Shown in pieces: positions 26,250-36,854 of a stretch of 64,000 bases of DNA; positions within the stretch are counted from its first letter, which is position 1; every line of letters begins with the position of its first letter. The notes beneath the pieces are model-generated. The model saw nothing but the letters and a program-made list of their open reading frames with translations. It did not search any database and was not told the DNA's origin. Position numbers and translations under genes: made by a program. Origin of the DNA: Deinococcus peraridilitoris DSM 19664 (GTDB lineage Bacteria; Deinococcota; Deinococci; Deinococcales; Deinococcaceae). The stretch spans positions 3,512,001 through 3,576,000 of the forward strand of contig NC_019793.1 in NCBI RefSeq assembly GCF_000317835.1, read 5' to 3'.

Positions 26250-27020
26250 CTATACTGGTCTTCCGGCCATCATGAAGCTCGCCGTCATTCCGCCGTCGAC
26301 CGTCAGAATGGTGCCAGTAATGAAGCTGGCGTTGTCCGAGCCCAGAAAATACACGGCCTGAGCGACTTCTCCAGGTTGCCCCAGGCGTCGCAGCGCGTGC
26401 AATTCCTCGTAGTCGCGGCGGGTCTGCGCAGGGTTGTCGCTCCCTTCGATCGCTTCCAGAACACCCTCAGTCTCGATTGCGCCCGGCGCCACCGCGTTGA
26501 CGCGCACGCCCCTCGGTGCCAGATCGAGCGCCATGGCGCGCGTGAGGTTGATCAGTCCTCCCTTGCTGGCGTTGTACGCCACGTTGCCGGGTTCGGCGAA
26601 CAATCCCTGTACCGAGGCGACGTTCACAATGGCTCCTCCCGATGGCATATGGGGGACGCACTCGCGCGACAGAAACAGCGGGCCGCCGAGGTTGACGTCA
26701 AGGGCGCGCTGCCAGCCCTCACCGGCCACCTCCATTGTCGAGCCGGGAGCCTGCTGAAAGGCGGCATTGTTCACCAGCACATCCAGACCCTGCCAGCGTT
26801 CTACCGCCGCGGCCACCGCCTGTGTGCGGTCTGAACTGAGCGAAAGGTCACCTGTCACGCCTACGGCCCCGAGCTCGCGCGCCACATCCTGAACTTTCGG
26901 CTGGGTATCGAACAGCACCACCCGGGCACCGCGCTCCACGTACAGTGCCGCGATCGCCCGGCCGATGCCCTGGGCTGCGCCCGTCACCAGCACCCGTTTC
27001 GATTGATCAACATGGATCAT
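26250..27020 (-). CDS. Short-chain dehydrogenase/reductase (integration target)
   Basis: NAD(P)-dependent oxidoreductase of about 256 residues. Cofactor motif [12 protein letters not shown] at the end of the central strand, catalytic Ser region NVASVQG, and YNASK (Tyr/Lys). The C-terminus [17 protein letters not shown] is partly supplied by the inserted element: the original ending, KPV and TGA, remains at 19342. The start at 27020 is chosen for the SDR N-terminus (SKRVLVTG). Substrate unknown. Confidence 0.93.
   Translation of the reverse strand: MIHVDQSKRVLVTGAAQGIGRAIAALYVERGARVVLFDTQPKVQDVARELGAVGVTGDLSLSSDRTQAVAAAVERWQGLDVLVNNAAFQQAPGSTMEVAGEGWQRALDVNLGGPLFLSRECVPHMPSGGAIVNVASVQGLFAEPGNVAYNASKGGLINLTRAMALDLAPRGVRVNAVAPGAIETEGVLEAIEGSDNPAQTRRDYEELHALRRLGQPGEVAQAVYFLGSDNASFITGTILTVDGGMTASFMMAGRPV
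26261..26277 (+). repeat. Right attachment-site repeat (attR)
   Basis: 17-bp exact copy of 19353-19369, forming part of the last codons of the SDR gene. Confidence 0.75.
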
Positions 27021-27109
27021 GGGCTCAGCTTGCCACTTCACGCAGTGGGCGGCGCCAATCCTCAATCTCGTCTGAACGCGACGCCGACCTGCCCTTCACG
27101 CGGGCAGGC

Positions 27110-27115
27110 TAGGCT
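27110..27115 (+). promoter_or_regulatory. Leaderless -10 box of the HAD gene
   Basis: TAGGCT, six bases before the ATG at 27122. Confidence 0.5.
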
Positions 27116-27121
27116 CCGGAC

Positions 27122-27766
27122 ATGCCAAGCGTGCAGGGAGTGATTCTCGATATCGACGGAACCCTCGTCGACAGCAACGATGCCCACGCGCGCGCCTGGG
27201 TGCGCGCGTTCGGTGACGAGGGCCTTGACGTGCCCTTCGAGCGGGTGCGTTCCCTGGTTGGCATGGGAGGCGACCAGCTCGTTCCCGAGGTCCTGGGAAT
27301 CGGTCAGGACAGCGCCCGTTACGCGCGCGTCAAGGAAGGCTGGAAGACGCACTTTGTGGCCGAGGAGCTGGCGCGCGTCCGGTCCCAGCCCGGCACGCGC
27401 GAGCTGGTCGCGGGCTTGCGGTCGCGTGGACTCAAGGTCATCATCGGTACGTCGGCAGACGAATCCCTGGTGCAGGGTCTGCTGGAGCGCGCCGAACTCG
27501 CCGACGCGGATTTGCCGTTCACCACCGCCAGCGACGTCGAAGCGTCCAAGCCCGAGCCCGACATCATCCTCGCTGCGGTGGAACGGCTGGCGCTCGCGCC
27601 TGACGAGGTGCTGATGGTCGGCGACACGCCTTTCGATGTGCAGGCCGCGCAGAAGGCGGGCGTGCGGACGGTGTTCCTGACCTGCGGGGGGGACACACGC
27701 CACGAGGGAGCGTATGCGGTCTACCGTGACCCTGCCGATCTGGCGCGCCACCTTGATGACCTGTGA
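27122..27766 (+). CDS. HAD family hydrolase
   Basis: 214 residues. Motif I is DIDGTLVDSN (nucleophile Asp in the first position and Asp two residues on), motif II GTSAD, the conserved Lys in EASKPEPD and motif IV VGDTPFD. The helical cap between motifs I and II identifies a subfamily I (beta-phosphoglucomutase/phosphoglycolate phosphatase-like) enzyme. It is probably a sugar-phosphate or phosphoglycolate phosphatase; substrate undetermined. Leaderless start. Confidence 0.9.
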   Translation: MPSVQGVILDIDGTLVDSNDAHARAWVRAFGDEGLDVPFERVRSLVGMGGDQLVPEVLGIGQDSARYARVKEGWKTHFVAEELARVRSQPGTRELVAGLRSRGLKVIIGTSADESLVQGLLERAELADADLPFTTASDVEASKPEPDIILAAVERLALAPDEVLMVGDTPFDVQAAQKAGVRTVFLTCGGDTRHEGAYAVYRDPADLARHLDDL

Positions 27767-27887
27767 GGCTGGGCGTTCTTGGCTGCGCTCATTTTCCCGT
27801 GTGGCGGTTCAGGTGCTCGGGTCTGTCGTACTGGGGCCTGCCGGCCCAAGGCAGGCAACGGCCGGGATGCTGCCCCCGGTAGTTTTC

Positions 27888-27893
27888 TAGACT
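27888..27893 (+). promoter_or_regulatory. Leaderless -10 box of the PfkB-family gene
   Basis: TAGACT, six bases before the ATG at 27900. Confidence 0.55.
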
Positions 27894-27899
27894 GACCGA

Positions 27900-28811
27900 A
27901 TGACAGACGTTTCCCCTCAGCCCCTCATCGTCAGTGCCGGCGAAGCGCTGACCGACCTTGTCCGTACGGGAGAGCAGACCTGGACGTCGCACGCCGGCGG
28001 TGCCGGCTGGAACGTCGCGCGTGCCGCCGCGTCACTGGGTGTGCCTTCAGCGTTCGCGGGCGCAGTCGGTCATGACGTCTTCGGCGACGAAATATGGCGG
28101 GTCTCGGTGGCCGCCGGTCTCGACGTGCGCTTCTTGCAGCAGGTCTCGGCGCCCACCCTGATGGCCGTGGTGCATCAGGTGCATCCGCCAGCCTATATGT
28201 TTCTGGGCGAGAACAGTGCCGACCTGCACTTTCAGCCCGATCAACTGCCCACAGGGTGGATGCGCTCGGTGCGCTGGATTCATCTGGGCGGCATCAGTCT
28301 TGCCCGCGCGCCGCTGAACACCCGACTGCTCGAACTGGCCGAGCGTGCCAGGGACGCGGGAGCGAAGGTCAGCTTCGATCCCAATGCACGCAACGTTCAC
28401 GGCAACCCGGCGTACCGCCCGATGTTCGAGCGCACCTTGCAGCTCGCGGACGTCATCAAGCTCTCCGATGAGGATGTCCGCTTTTTTTATCCCGAGTCGT
28501 CCGAAGCCGAGGCCGTCAATGCGATGCGGGAACTCAATCCGGGCGCGCCGCTGATCGTGACGCGCGGGGGAGAGGGGGCCAGCCTGTTCGCGGACGGCGA
28601 ACGGCGCGACTTTGAGGCCGTTCGGGTCGAAGTGATCGATACGGTCGGTGCGGGCGACGCCTTTGTGGCCGGTCTGCTGACCCACGCGGTTCGTGATGCG
28701 CAGGCGGGCTGGAGCGAACATATTCGTTTTGCCCTGACGGTGGGAGCGGCGGCCTGTACCCGTGCGGGCGCTTACGCACCGACCCTGGCCGACCTGACCG
28801 CGCTGTCCTGA
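27900..28811 (+). CDS. PfkB family carbohydrate kinase (fructokinase-like)
   Basis: 303 residues. The ribokinase-fold signature 1 is [15 protein letters not shown] and signature 2 is [12 protein letters not shown], containing the catalytic Asp of the anion-hole motif GAGD. The sugar-binding lid strands are in the region [21 protein letters not shown]. Fructose or a related ketose is the likely substrate, but 2-keto-3-deoxygluconate is possible. It stands as its own leaderless unit after the HAD phosphatase. Confidence 0.9.
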   Translation: MTDVSPQPLIVSAGEALTDLVRTGEQTWTSHAGGAGWNVARAAASLGVPSAFAGAVGHDVFGDEIWRVSVAAGLDVRFLQQVSAPTLMAVVHQVHPPAYMFLGENSADLHFQPDQLPTGWMRSVRWIHLGGISLARAPLNTRLLELAERARDAGAKVSFDPNARNVHGNPAYRPMFERTLQLADVIKLSDEDVRFFYPESSEAEAVNAMRELNPGAPLIVTRGGEGASLFADGERRDFEAVRVEVIDTVGAGDAFVAGLLTHAVRDAQAGWSEHIRFALTVGAAACTRAGAYAPTLADLTALS

Positions 28812-28850
28812 GGCGCGGTGAAGCTGGATCAAGCGTGCGGCAAGTAGGGA

Positions 28851-29402
28851 TCAGCTGTACTCCAGCTGCCAGTGCGGCTGACCTCGCGCGGCGGCCAGGC
28901 GGGCCAGCGCGATCCCGCTGGGCGCTTCGTCACGCAGCCAGGTCAGGCCACGCGCAAGTGACGCGAACTCGTCGGTGGGCTGCTTGCGGGGAGGATCGAG
29001 CACTTCGGTGACCAGCCCCTCATGTACCTGATACACCGCACCATACACCTGACCCCGGCGGGCGTCTGCGGAGACGGCCACTGTGCCTTGGGCGCGAGCG
29101 GCGACTCCCTCAAGTGAACTCACGCCCACCACATCAGCGTTCCATGCCCGGGCGCAGCCCAGTGCGTAGCTCGTGCCCACGCGCAGCCCGGTGTAGGAGC
29201 CCGGTCCCGTACCGATGGCGAGCACTGTTGCTCCCGGTGGGCGGCCGGACTGCTGATAGAGCCGCGTCACGGCCTGGGGCAATTCCTCGGCGTGGGCACG
29301 TCCCACCTCCTTGATGTCCTCCAGGGCGAGCGCTGCTCCGGATTGACCGTCCCACAACCCGAGGACCAGGAAGGGCGTGCTGGTATCGATTGACAGAATC
29401 AT
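28851..29402 (-). CDS. tsaB: tRNA threonylcarbamoyladenosine biosynthesis protein TsaB
   Basis: Partner of TsaD in making t6A37 on ANN-decoding tRNAs. 183 residues, somewhat shorter than the usual 220 or so because the C-terminal half is reduced. The ASKHA N-terminus (LSIDTSTPFLVLGLWDG) and GTGPGSYTGLRVG are diagnostic. tsaD, tsaC and tsaE are not in the window. Confidence 0.92.
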   Translation of the reverse strand: MILSIDTSTPFLVLGLWDGQSGAALALEDIKEVGRAHAEELPQAVTRLYQQSGRPPGATVLAIGTGPGSYTGLRVGTSYALGCARAWNADVVGVSSLEGVAARAQGTVAVSADARRGQVYGAVYQVHEGLVTEVLDPPRKQPTDEFASLARGLTWLRDEAPSGIALARLAAARGQPHWQLEYS

Positions 29403-29453
29403 GCCTGCCCGGATGCTATCAATTCGCGGCGGGCAACGCGCGGCCGCTGGCCG

Positions 29454-30617
29454 TCACCGCAGAAGCCGTTCGTACAGGCAAGCCTTGAAAAAGGCGTTCC
29501 AGGCATACGGCCAGGTCTGACCGCTGGAGGCCAGGGCGGGGTTGTTGTGCCAACCCGGGCCCAGGTAGTACACCTGAGCACTGGTATGCGCAACGACGCT
29601 GTTGGCGCCCAATCCCTCGGTGTAGTTCAGGTAACCGACGATCCGTGAGGCTGTGAGCAGCAGGTTGGCATAGGGGCGCGACAGCAGTGCGCGTGCCTCG
29701 GCTTCGTTGGCCGGAAAGGGCACGCCCAATTGTGCGTTCATGGCGGCCAGCCGGTTCTGCTGGCCCAGCGCGTCCTGCCATGACATCTGGGTCAGCCCGA
29801 CCGTTTTGGAGAGCTCACCCGTGAGGCCGCTGCGCCCGTACATCTGGGTGGTGCGCAGCGCCGCCGTATCGGTAAAAGTGCGCAGGGCGCCGGACAGACC
29901 GTACGCAACCCGGGCACCGGCCTGCTCGGTATCGACCACTGCGGCCAGCACCGCCGGGGGCAGCCCGGTGACCGACGCGGCGCGTTTAATCCAGCGCGCG
30001 TGCACGAACACCACCTCCGGCGCCAACGGCACGGGGGCCAGCGCGCGAAGACGCCGTGACAGCTCGCGCCGCTCGACCTGCTGCTGTTCCAGCAACGCCA
30101 CCGCCGAAAAGGTCAGCCAGCGTTCCACGTTGCTCAGCGCCGCCTCGGGGCTGGAGAACACGGAGCGGCGCCCCAGTGCGATTTCCTGATTGCGGGTTTC
30201 GGCTTCGATCAGCCCCAGCATCGCACCTGCCTGAGCCGCACCGAACAGCGCGTGGGCGCGCCGGTACAGCTGGAAGTGCTCTTCGACCAGCCGCGAGCGG
30301 CGCGGTGCGGAAATTTTCAGGGCGTCGAGCCGACGCTCGTAGCGCGCGAGTTGGGGTGCGTAACGCCGCGAGAGGTCCACCGTGAGAGCCGGTGGTGGGG
30401 GCAGTTCCGCCCGGCGCGGACTGACGGCATCACTTTGCCAATGGGTGTATTGCCGCGAGACAAACCAGGCCACCGAGGGGCTGAAGCTGATCAGCAGCAG
30501 CAAGGTCATCGTCGCGAGCGCTTTGCCCCGCACGATCCATGGATTGCCCCGCGCCACGACGGACACGCTTTGAGCGTACGCGAGCGGAGCGGGCACCACA
30601 AGCGCCGGGCTCTCCAC
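29454..30617 (-). CDS. Membrane-anchored protein with SLT-like (lysozyme-fold) domain
   Basis: 387 residues. One transmembrane helix at about 33-52, then a helical, Arg-rich stalk (70-200), then a domain resembling lytic transglycosylases: AAVVDTEQAG (Glu about 231, in the position of the catalytic acid) and KTVGLTQMSWQDA (272-284, like the GLMQI motif). A role in peptidoglycan cleavage is plausible, but the match is weak. The start is GTG at 30617 and has no clear ribosome site. Confidence 0.65.
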   Translation of the reverse strand: MESPALVVPAPLAYAQSVSVVARGNPWIVRGKALATMTLLLLISFSPSVAWFVSRQYTHWQSDAVSPRRAELPPPPALTVDLSRRYAPQLARYERRLDALKISAPRRSRLVEEHFQLYRRAHALFGAAQAGAMLGLIEAETRNQEIALGRRSVFSSPEAALSNVERWLTFSAVALLEQQQVERRELSRRLRALAPVPLAPEVVFVHARWIKRAASVTGLPPAVLAAVVDTEQAGARVAYGLSGALRTFTDTAALRTTQMYGRSGLTGELSKTVGLTQMSWQDALGQQNRLAAMNAQLGVPFPANEAEARALLSRPYANLLLTASRIVGYLNYTEGLGANSVVAHTSAQVYYLGPGWHNNPALASSGQTWPYAWNAFFKACLYERLLR

Positions 30618-30626
30618 CCTTCATAA

Positions 30627-30662
30627 GAAATCAAGACGCTCGGTCACCGAGCGCCTTGATTC
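30627..30662 (-). terminator. Terminator of the maltose-type ABC operon
   Basis: A stem (TCAAG-CGCTCGG with CCGAGCG-CTTGA) followed by TTTCTT on the minus strand, 20 bp after the last permease gene. Confidence 0.7.
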
Positions 30663-30682
30663 GTCAGAAACGGAAGGTGGAG

Positions 30683-31531
30683 TCAGCCTTTGACTGCGCC
30701 TGCCGTCAGGCCTGACACGATGTTGCGCTGGAAGATCAGCACCAACAGGATCAGCGGAATCGTCACGATGACGCTGGCTGCCATGATCTGCGCAAAGGGA
30801 TTCTCGTACTGGCTGGCCCCACTGAACGAACCGATGGCCACCGGAACGGTGCGCGCCGCGTCCGTGGTGGTGAATGTCAGGGCGAACAGAAATTCGTTCC
30901 AGGCGGCAATGAAGCCCAGCAGCCCGGTGGTGACCAGGGCAGGCGTCATCACCGGCAGCATTACCTTGAAGAGCGTCTGCAGCGGCGAGGCACCGTCCAT
31001 GACGGCCGCCTCCTCGAGTTCGCCGGGAATTTCACGTACGAAGCTGGTCAGCACCCACACCGTAAAGGGCAGGGTGAAGATCATGTAACTGAGAATCAGA
31101 CCGCCCCACTGGTTGTAGAGTCCCAGCGCGCGCACGGTGGTGTACATGCCCCCCAGTACGGCGATCTGTGGAAACACGCTGACCGCCAGAATGGTGTACA
31201 TCAAGATCGGCTTGAAGCGAAAGCGGAACTTGCCAAGTGCGTAGGCCGAAAGAACCGAGAGCAGCAAACTGATGATCACGGTGCCGCTGGCCACACCAAG
31301 GCTGTTGAGCAGGTTGCGCCCGAAAGGCTGACCTTGAAACACCAGCGCGTAATTCTCCAGGGTGGGCCGACGGGGAAACCAGTCGAGCGCGGTGTTCGAA
31401 AGTTCTCCCGGGCTGGTGAGGCTGGTCTTGAGCGCCCAGTAAAAGGGAAAGAGCACGTAGAACAGGATGATGGCCACGACCACCCAGAAAAGCGCCAGAC
31501 CGAGGCGTTGAAGCACAGGATTCTTGTTCAT
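30683..31531 (-). CDS. Sugar ABC transporter permease, MalG-like
   Basis: 282 residues, six transmembrane helices. The cytoplasmic EAA loop that contacts the ATPase is [21 protein letters not shown] (about 185-205). The C-terminus, [15 protein letters not shown], is the standard ending of MalG-type proteins. GAGG five bases before the ATG lies inside the end of the MalF-like gene, so the two are coupled (7-bp gap). No ATPase gene is in the operon, so a shared MsmX/MalK-type ATPase encoded elsewhere is expected. Confidence 0.93.
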   Translation of the reverse strand: MNKNPVLQRLGLALFWVVVAIILFYVLFPFYWALKTSLTSPGELSNTALDWFPRRPTLENYALVFQGQPFGRNLLNSLGVASGTVIISLLLSVLSAYALGKFRFRFKPILMYTILAVSVFPQIAVLGGMYTTVRALGLYNQWGGLILSYMIFTLPFTVWVLTSFVREIPGELEEAAVMDGASPLQTLFKVMLPVMTPALVTTGLLGFIAAWNEFLFALTFTTTDAARTVPVAIGSFSGASQYENPFAQIMAASVIVTIPLILLVLIFQRNIVSGLTAGAVKG

Positions 31532-31538
31532 GGCTACC

Positions 31539-32486
31539 TCAGTCGAAGCGGACCCGCAGGGTGGTGACGTACACGATGGTAAAGATCATGATGATCAGAA
31601 AAATCAGGATGCTGACCGCACTGCCGTAACCGAACTGTGCGTTGTCGATCATCTGCTGACGCGCGTAGATGCTCATGGTCATCGTTTCGGGGGCGTTGCC
31701 CTTGACGATGTACGGCATGTCGAACACCCGCAGTGCGTCGAGCGTGCGGAAGATCAGGGCCACCAGCAGGGCAGGGGTGAGCAGTGGCAGCGTGAGACGG
31801 AAGAACTGGCGCACCTTGCTGGCACCGTCCACGTCAGCTGCTTCGTACATGTCGCTGGGGATGCTCTGCAGGCCGGCGAGCAGCAGCAGGGCCATGAAGG
31901 GGGTCGTTTTCCAGACGTCCACGGCCACCAGCGCCCACAGGGCCGTGCTGGGGTCGGCCACAAAGGACTGTCCGACGTCCAGCATGCCCAGATTGCGTCC
32001 CCACTGGCTGATAATTCCGAAGTTGTCCTGATACATCCAGTTCCACATCTGCGCGCTCACCACGGTCGGCACGGCCCAGGGCACCAGGATGGCAGTGCGC
32101 AGCAGACCGCGCCCCTTGAACTTGCTGTTGATGACCAGCGCAAAGGCGAGCCCCAGCAGCGTTTCGGTCACCACCGAGGCCAGCGTGAAGCGCAGGGTTG
32201 TCCAGACCGACTGCCACCACAGCGGATCGGTCAGCAGCCCGAGTGCCGTACCGTCGTCACCACGGAAGAAAAAATTGTCGAATCCGATGTAGTTCGGTGA
32301 CGCATCCGTGTTGATGTTGTATTCCGTCAGGGACAGGTACAGCGTGCGCAGCAGCGGATACCCTGCAACCAGGGCGATCACGATCAACGTGGGCAGCAAC
32401 AGCCAGATCGCCGTGCGGGCCCGGGTCGCTTCGACGCTGCGGCCACGCTTGGGGTGGCTTTGCGCGGATGGGGTAGAAGTCGCCAT
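31539..32486 (-). CDS. Sugar ABC transporter permease, MalF-like
   Basis: 315 residues, six transmembrane helices after a basic N-terminal tail. The EAA loop is [21 protein letters not shown] (about 212-232). AAGGAG lies six bases before the ATG. Middle gene of the malE-malF-malG-like operon. It lacks the large periplasmic loop of enterobacterial MalF. Confidence 0.93.
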   Translation of the reverse strand: MATSTPSAQSHPKRGRSVEATRARTAIWLLLPTLIVIALVAGYPLLRTLYLSLTEYNINTDASPNYIGFDNFFFRGDDGTALGLLTDPLWWQSVWTTLRFTLASVVTETLLGLAFALVINSKFKGRGLLRTAILVPWAVPTVVSAQMWNWMYQDNFGIISQWGRNLGMLDVGQSFVADPSTALWALVAVDVWKTTPFMALLLLAGLQSIPSDMYEAADVDGASKVRQFFRLTLPLLTPALLVALIFRTLDALRVFDMPYIVKGNAPETMTMSIYARQQMIDNAQFGYGSAVSILIFLIIMIFTIVYVTTLRVRFD

Positions 32487-32565
32487 GATGCTCCTTTCAT
32501 ATTCAGTGTGCGGCGTCCACGTCCGGACAGGATGCGCGCGTTGTTATGAATTTGCAGCAAATTCA

Positions 32566-32596
32566 CGTTGGGCGCCCTGGTAGGGGGCGCCCAACG
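32566..32596 (-). ncRNA. Stable intercistronic hairpin after the binding-protein gene
   Basis: A perfect 12-bp GC-rich stem (32566-32577 with 32585-32596), loop of seven, in the 134-bp gap between the binding protein and MalF-like genes, with no U-run. Such hairpins often stabilise the upstream message or partly stop transcription, giving more binding protein than permease. Confidence 0.55.
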
Positions 32597-32620
32597 GTGC
32601 GGTTCCTGCCCGGCTCCGGC

Positions 32621-33886
32621 TTAGAAGCCGCGGCCCTTGATGCGGGTGATCTGTGCCTGGATGCTGGCCGCGGCCGCCTCGGGCGTCTGCTTTTTGGTCA
32701 GCACGCCGTAGACGCCGCTTGCAAAGGCGTTGGACACCTGGTTGTACTTGCTCTTGGTGGCCGTGGCGGGACGCGCGACGGCGTTGACGAACACGTCGTA
32801 CAGGCTGCCGAAGAAGGGCACGGCCTTGAGCACGTCCTGGTCCTTGTACAGCGAGGCAATGGTGGGGTTGTAGCTGGCCTCGATGGCGCGGCGCTTCTGT
32901 TCTTCCCGCCCGGTCAGGTAGCGCACCAGATCGGCGGCTTCCTTGGGGTGAGCGCTGTAGTTGTTGACCGCCAGCTGCCAGCCACCCAGCGTGGCTGCGG
33001 GCTTGCCGCCCGGGCCTGCGGGGAGTGCGGCCACGCCGATCTTGCCCCGAATGGGTGACTTCTCGTCCTGACCGGCCGCGTAGGCGTAAGGCCAGTTGCG
33101 CATGAAGGCAGCGTTTCCGCCTTGGAAGACGTTGCGCGCTTCTTCCTCGGCGTAGGTGGTGACAGCCTGGGGCGCGATGGTGCCGATCCAGCCCTGCACG
33201 GTCTTGAGCGCGGCGACGGTCTTGGGGTTGTTGATGGTGACGTTGCCGTTGGCGTCGACGATGCTGCCGCCACCGAAGCTGGCGACCCATTCCAGGGCGT
33301 CGCAGGTCAGGCCTTCGTAGTTTTTGCCTTGAAAGACGAAGCCGACAAAGCGCGGGTTGTCCTTGCGCTCACCGTCCTGAATTTTCTTGGCCATCGTTTC
33401 CAGTTCGGCCCAGGTCTTCGGTGCGCTCTTGTAGCCGTATTTTTCCATCAGGTCGGTGCGGTAGTACAGCACGCCCGCGTCGGTGAACCACGGTACGCCC
33501 ACCAGCTTGCCGTTGATGGTGTTGTTCTTGACGATCGCGGGGAAGTGCGCATCGAGTTCCGCTTTGGGAATCGATTTGCTGAGGTCGGCGAGGTGCTGGC
33601 TGATCAGGCCCGGCCACACCACGTCGATCATGTACACGTCGACGTCCTTGGACTTGGCGCCCAGCTGCTGTTGGTAGAGGGCCAGGCGGTCACCCGTCTC
33701 TTTGGGCACCTGCAGCACACGCACGGTGTTCCCGGTCTTCTTGGCCCAGGCGTCCGCGCCAGTCTTGCACTGATCGTATCCACTGCCGACCGAGTCGCAG
33801 GCGAAGGTCAGGGTTACACCCTGGGCTGAGGCCGCTCCCGCCGAAAAGGCGAGGCTCAAGGTGGAAATCAGCACGGCTTTTTTCAT
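32621..33886 (-). CDS. Sugar ABC transporter substrate-binding protein, MalE-like
   Basis: 421 residues with a signal peptide ([21 protein letters not shown], cut before Q). Family 1 solute-binding protein: [61 protein letters not shown]. The organisation matches trehalose/maltose-binding proteins of the Deinococcus-Thermus group; ligand specificity is inference. ATG 33886 is chosen because the signal peptide starts there, with GGGGG upstream. Confidence 0.93.
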   Translation of the reverse strand: MKKAVLISTLSLAFSAGAASAQGVTLTFACDSVGSGYDQCKTGADAWAKKTGNTVRVLQVPKETGDRLALYQQQLGAKSKDVDVYMIDVVWPGLISQHLADLSKSIPKAELDAHFPAIVKNNTINGKLVGVPWFTDAGVLYYRTDLMEKYGYKSAPKTWAELETMAKKIQDGERKDNPRFVGFVFQGKNYEGLTCDALEWVASFGGGSIVDANGNVTINNPKTVAALKTVQGWIGTIAPQAVTTYAEEEARNVFQGGNAAFMRNWPYAYAAGQDEKSPIRGKIGVAALPAGPGGKPAATLGGWQLAVNNYSAHPKEAADLVRYLTGREEQKRRAIEASYNPTIASLYKDQDVLKAVPFFGSLYDVFVNAVARPATATKSKYNQVSNAFASGVYGVLTKKQTPEAAAASIQAQITRIKGRGF

Positions 33887-33955
33887 ATGTCCCCCTACTA
33901 GAACAAATGCTGCGATGTTGGTGCACTCCAGGATAGAGCCTGCCGACGATCCCCG

Positions 33956-33977
33956 ATTATACTTGGAATCGGTTCCA
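33956..33977 (-). promoter_or_regulatory. Promoter and LacI-type operator of the maltose-type operon
   Basis: On the minus strand, a perfect TATAAT (33956-33961) lies two bases after the inverted repeat TGGAA-N4-TTCCA (33964-33977). That places a dyad in the -35/-10 spacer, a usual spot for LacI/GalR-family sugar repressors. No good -35 is visible. The 5' leader is about 60 bases. Confidence 0.55.
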
Positions 33978-34036
33978 CAAGACGATTGACTGACGGTTAA
34001 GGCTACCTCGCCCATGAAACGCTTGTCAATCAAACC

Positions 34037-35755
<1,719 letters not shown>

Positions 35756-35776
35756 AGGCGCGAAAAGCAGTCTCAA

Positions 35777-35799
35777 CGGTTCGGCGATGGACCGAACCG
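35777..35799. promoter_or_regulatory. Inverted repeat upstream of the AlbA_2-type gene
   Basis: A perfect 8-bp inverted repeat, CGGTTCGG (35777-35784) and CCGAACCG (35792-35799), with a 7-base spacer, 22 bp before the ATG. Candidate operator for the helix-turn-helix domains of the adjacent gene. Confidence 0.4.
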
Positions 35800-35898
35800 C
35801 GTGAGCCAGTAAGTCATGCTAGCGCCTTCACGCCCGGTTCACATAGAAATACGCCACGCCCGGCGCCGCCCGCATTCCGGCAGCGGGCAGCAGCCAGC

Positions 35899-36306
35899 TC
35901 AGGGCAGCCAAGCCGTCTCACGCCCGACAGTGGCCTCGACCGCCGCGTTGCCGCCCGCAAAGGAGAGCACCAGGCCCACTTTCTGACCCGGCAAAAAGCG
36001 TCCGCCGAGCACCACGCGGTACATCGTCTTGCCTCCTAGCAGCATCTGACCTTGCACCGGAATGCTGCTCACGATCTTGCAGCGAGGCTGGCAACGCAGC
36101 AGGTTGGTGCGGGCGCCCGCGACCCAGATGCCGCGCAGGGTGTCACCGTCCCGGTCCCGGGCGCTCACGGTGACCTCCAGTACGGCGCCGCCGGCCGAAG
36201 GGCGCAGGGTCGCTTCGCTGAGAAAGGGAGCGCGGGCGCCCGCAGACGTCGAAGAAAACGCCGTCAGCAGGACAAGCAGAACCAGTCGGAAGTGCACGAT
36301 GGCCAC
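35899..36306 (-). CDS. Secreted protein of a two-Cys family (paralogue 1)
   Basis: 135 residues with a signal peptide (FRLVLLVLLTAFSSTSAGA). The mature part is beta-rich and has the motif RCQPRCK, shared with the next gene (LCDPRCK), in matching context (TNLLRCQPRCKIV against TNMLLCDPRCKPV; GGRFLPGQKVGLVLSFAGG against GGKFQPGQKLHFIMQFASG). A disulfide between the two Cys is likely. Start GTG 36306; a GTG three codons later is equally possible. Function unknown. Confidence 0.7.
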   Translation of the reverse strand: MAIVHFRLVLLVLLTAFSSTSAGARAPFLSEATLRPSAGGAVLEVTVSARDRDGDTLRGIWVAGARTNLLRCQPRCKIVSSIPVQGQMLLGGKTMYRVVLGGRFLPGQKVGLVLSFAGGNAAVEATVGRETAWLP

Positions 36307-36390
36307 AGTTTACCCGACCAGGGGCAGGCGATGTCGATGCTGAGGAACCGGAACCGCGCCCGGTGCTGCCTCGGCAGGCTGAGAAGCGCT

Positions 36391-36780
36391 TCAGGGGGCG
36401 TTTGGAGTGACGACCGCCTCCACAACCGACACGCCGCTTGCAAACTGCATGATGAAGTGCAGTTTCTGTCCGGGCTGGAACTTGCCGCCGACGATCACGC
36501 GATGCGAAGTACTCGGCCCGAACGCAGTCGGGTTGCCGAGCGGCAGTTCGTTGACGGGTTTGCAGCGTGGATCGCACAGCAGCATATTGGTCGCGTGCCT
36601 GGCAACGAAAGCGCGCTGAAGGGTATCGGCTGCGCCGCGCGGCGTCATGGTCGTGACCAGCATCACTCCGTTCGCGGTGGGCTGCAGTTGCAAGGGAGAC
36701 ATGGTGGGGGTGCGCACCTGGGCCGACGCCTGTGGAGAGACAGCTGCCAGCGCGGCGGCCATCAAAAGTGAAAATCGCAT
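36391..36780 (-). CDS. Secreted protein of a two-Cys family (paralogue 2)
   Basis: 129 residues with a signal peptide (FSLLMAAALAAVSPQASA). Related to the gene immediately downstream by motif, spacing and ending; the pair probably arose by tandem duplication. TATGGT ends six bases before the ATG (leaderless). The fold looks like a small beta-sandwich. No function assigned. Confidence 0.75.
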   Translation of the reverse strand: MRFSLLMAAALAAVSPQASAQVRTPTMSPLQLQPTANGVMLVTTMTPRGAADTLQRAFVARHATNMLLCDPRCKPVNELPLGNPTAFGPSTSHRVIVGGKFQPGQKLHFIMQFASGVSVVEAVVTPNAP

Positions 36781-36786
36781 GAGGCG

Positions 36787-36792
36787 ACCATA
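36787..36792 (-). promoter_or_regulatory. Leaderless -10 box of paralogue 2
   Basis: TATGGT on the minus strand, six bases before the ATG at 36780. Confidence 0.5.
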
Positions 36793-36854
36793 GCGTGGTC
36801 TCTTTCGGCGGTCGGGCGCAAACTTGGCATGAAGCGTCTTCCTTCAGGCTGGTG

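Larger units (their letters stand above)
19342..26277. mobile_element. Decayed integrative element in the 3' end of a dehydrogenase gene
   Basis: A 17-bp direct repeat lies at 19353-19369 and 26261-26277; with two mismatches the match extends to include ACTGG upstream. The right copy forms the last codons of the SDR gene (SFMMAGRPV, stop TAG). The left copy, read on the minus strand, still encodes SFMMAGKPV followed by TGA at 19342-19344, which is what the unoccupied gene would have had. A tyrosine-recombinase remnant sits next to the right repeat. This is the classic result of site-specific integration into a gene's 3' end. Contents: a palindrome, an IS3 element, a PAS protein, a broken transposase, a truncated VOC gene and a MarR/VOC/DoxX set. 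Confidence 0.75.
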
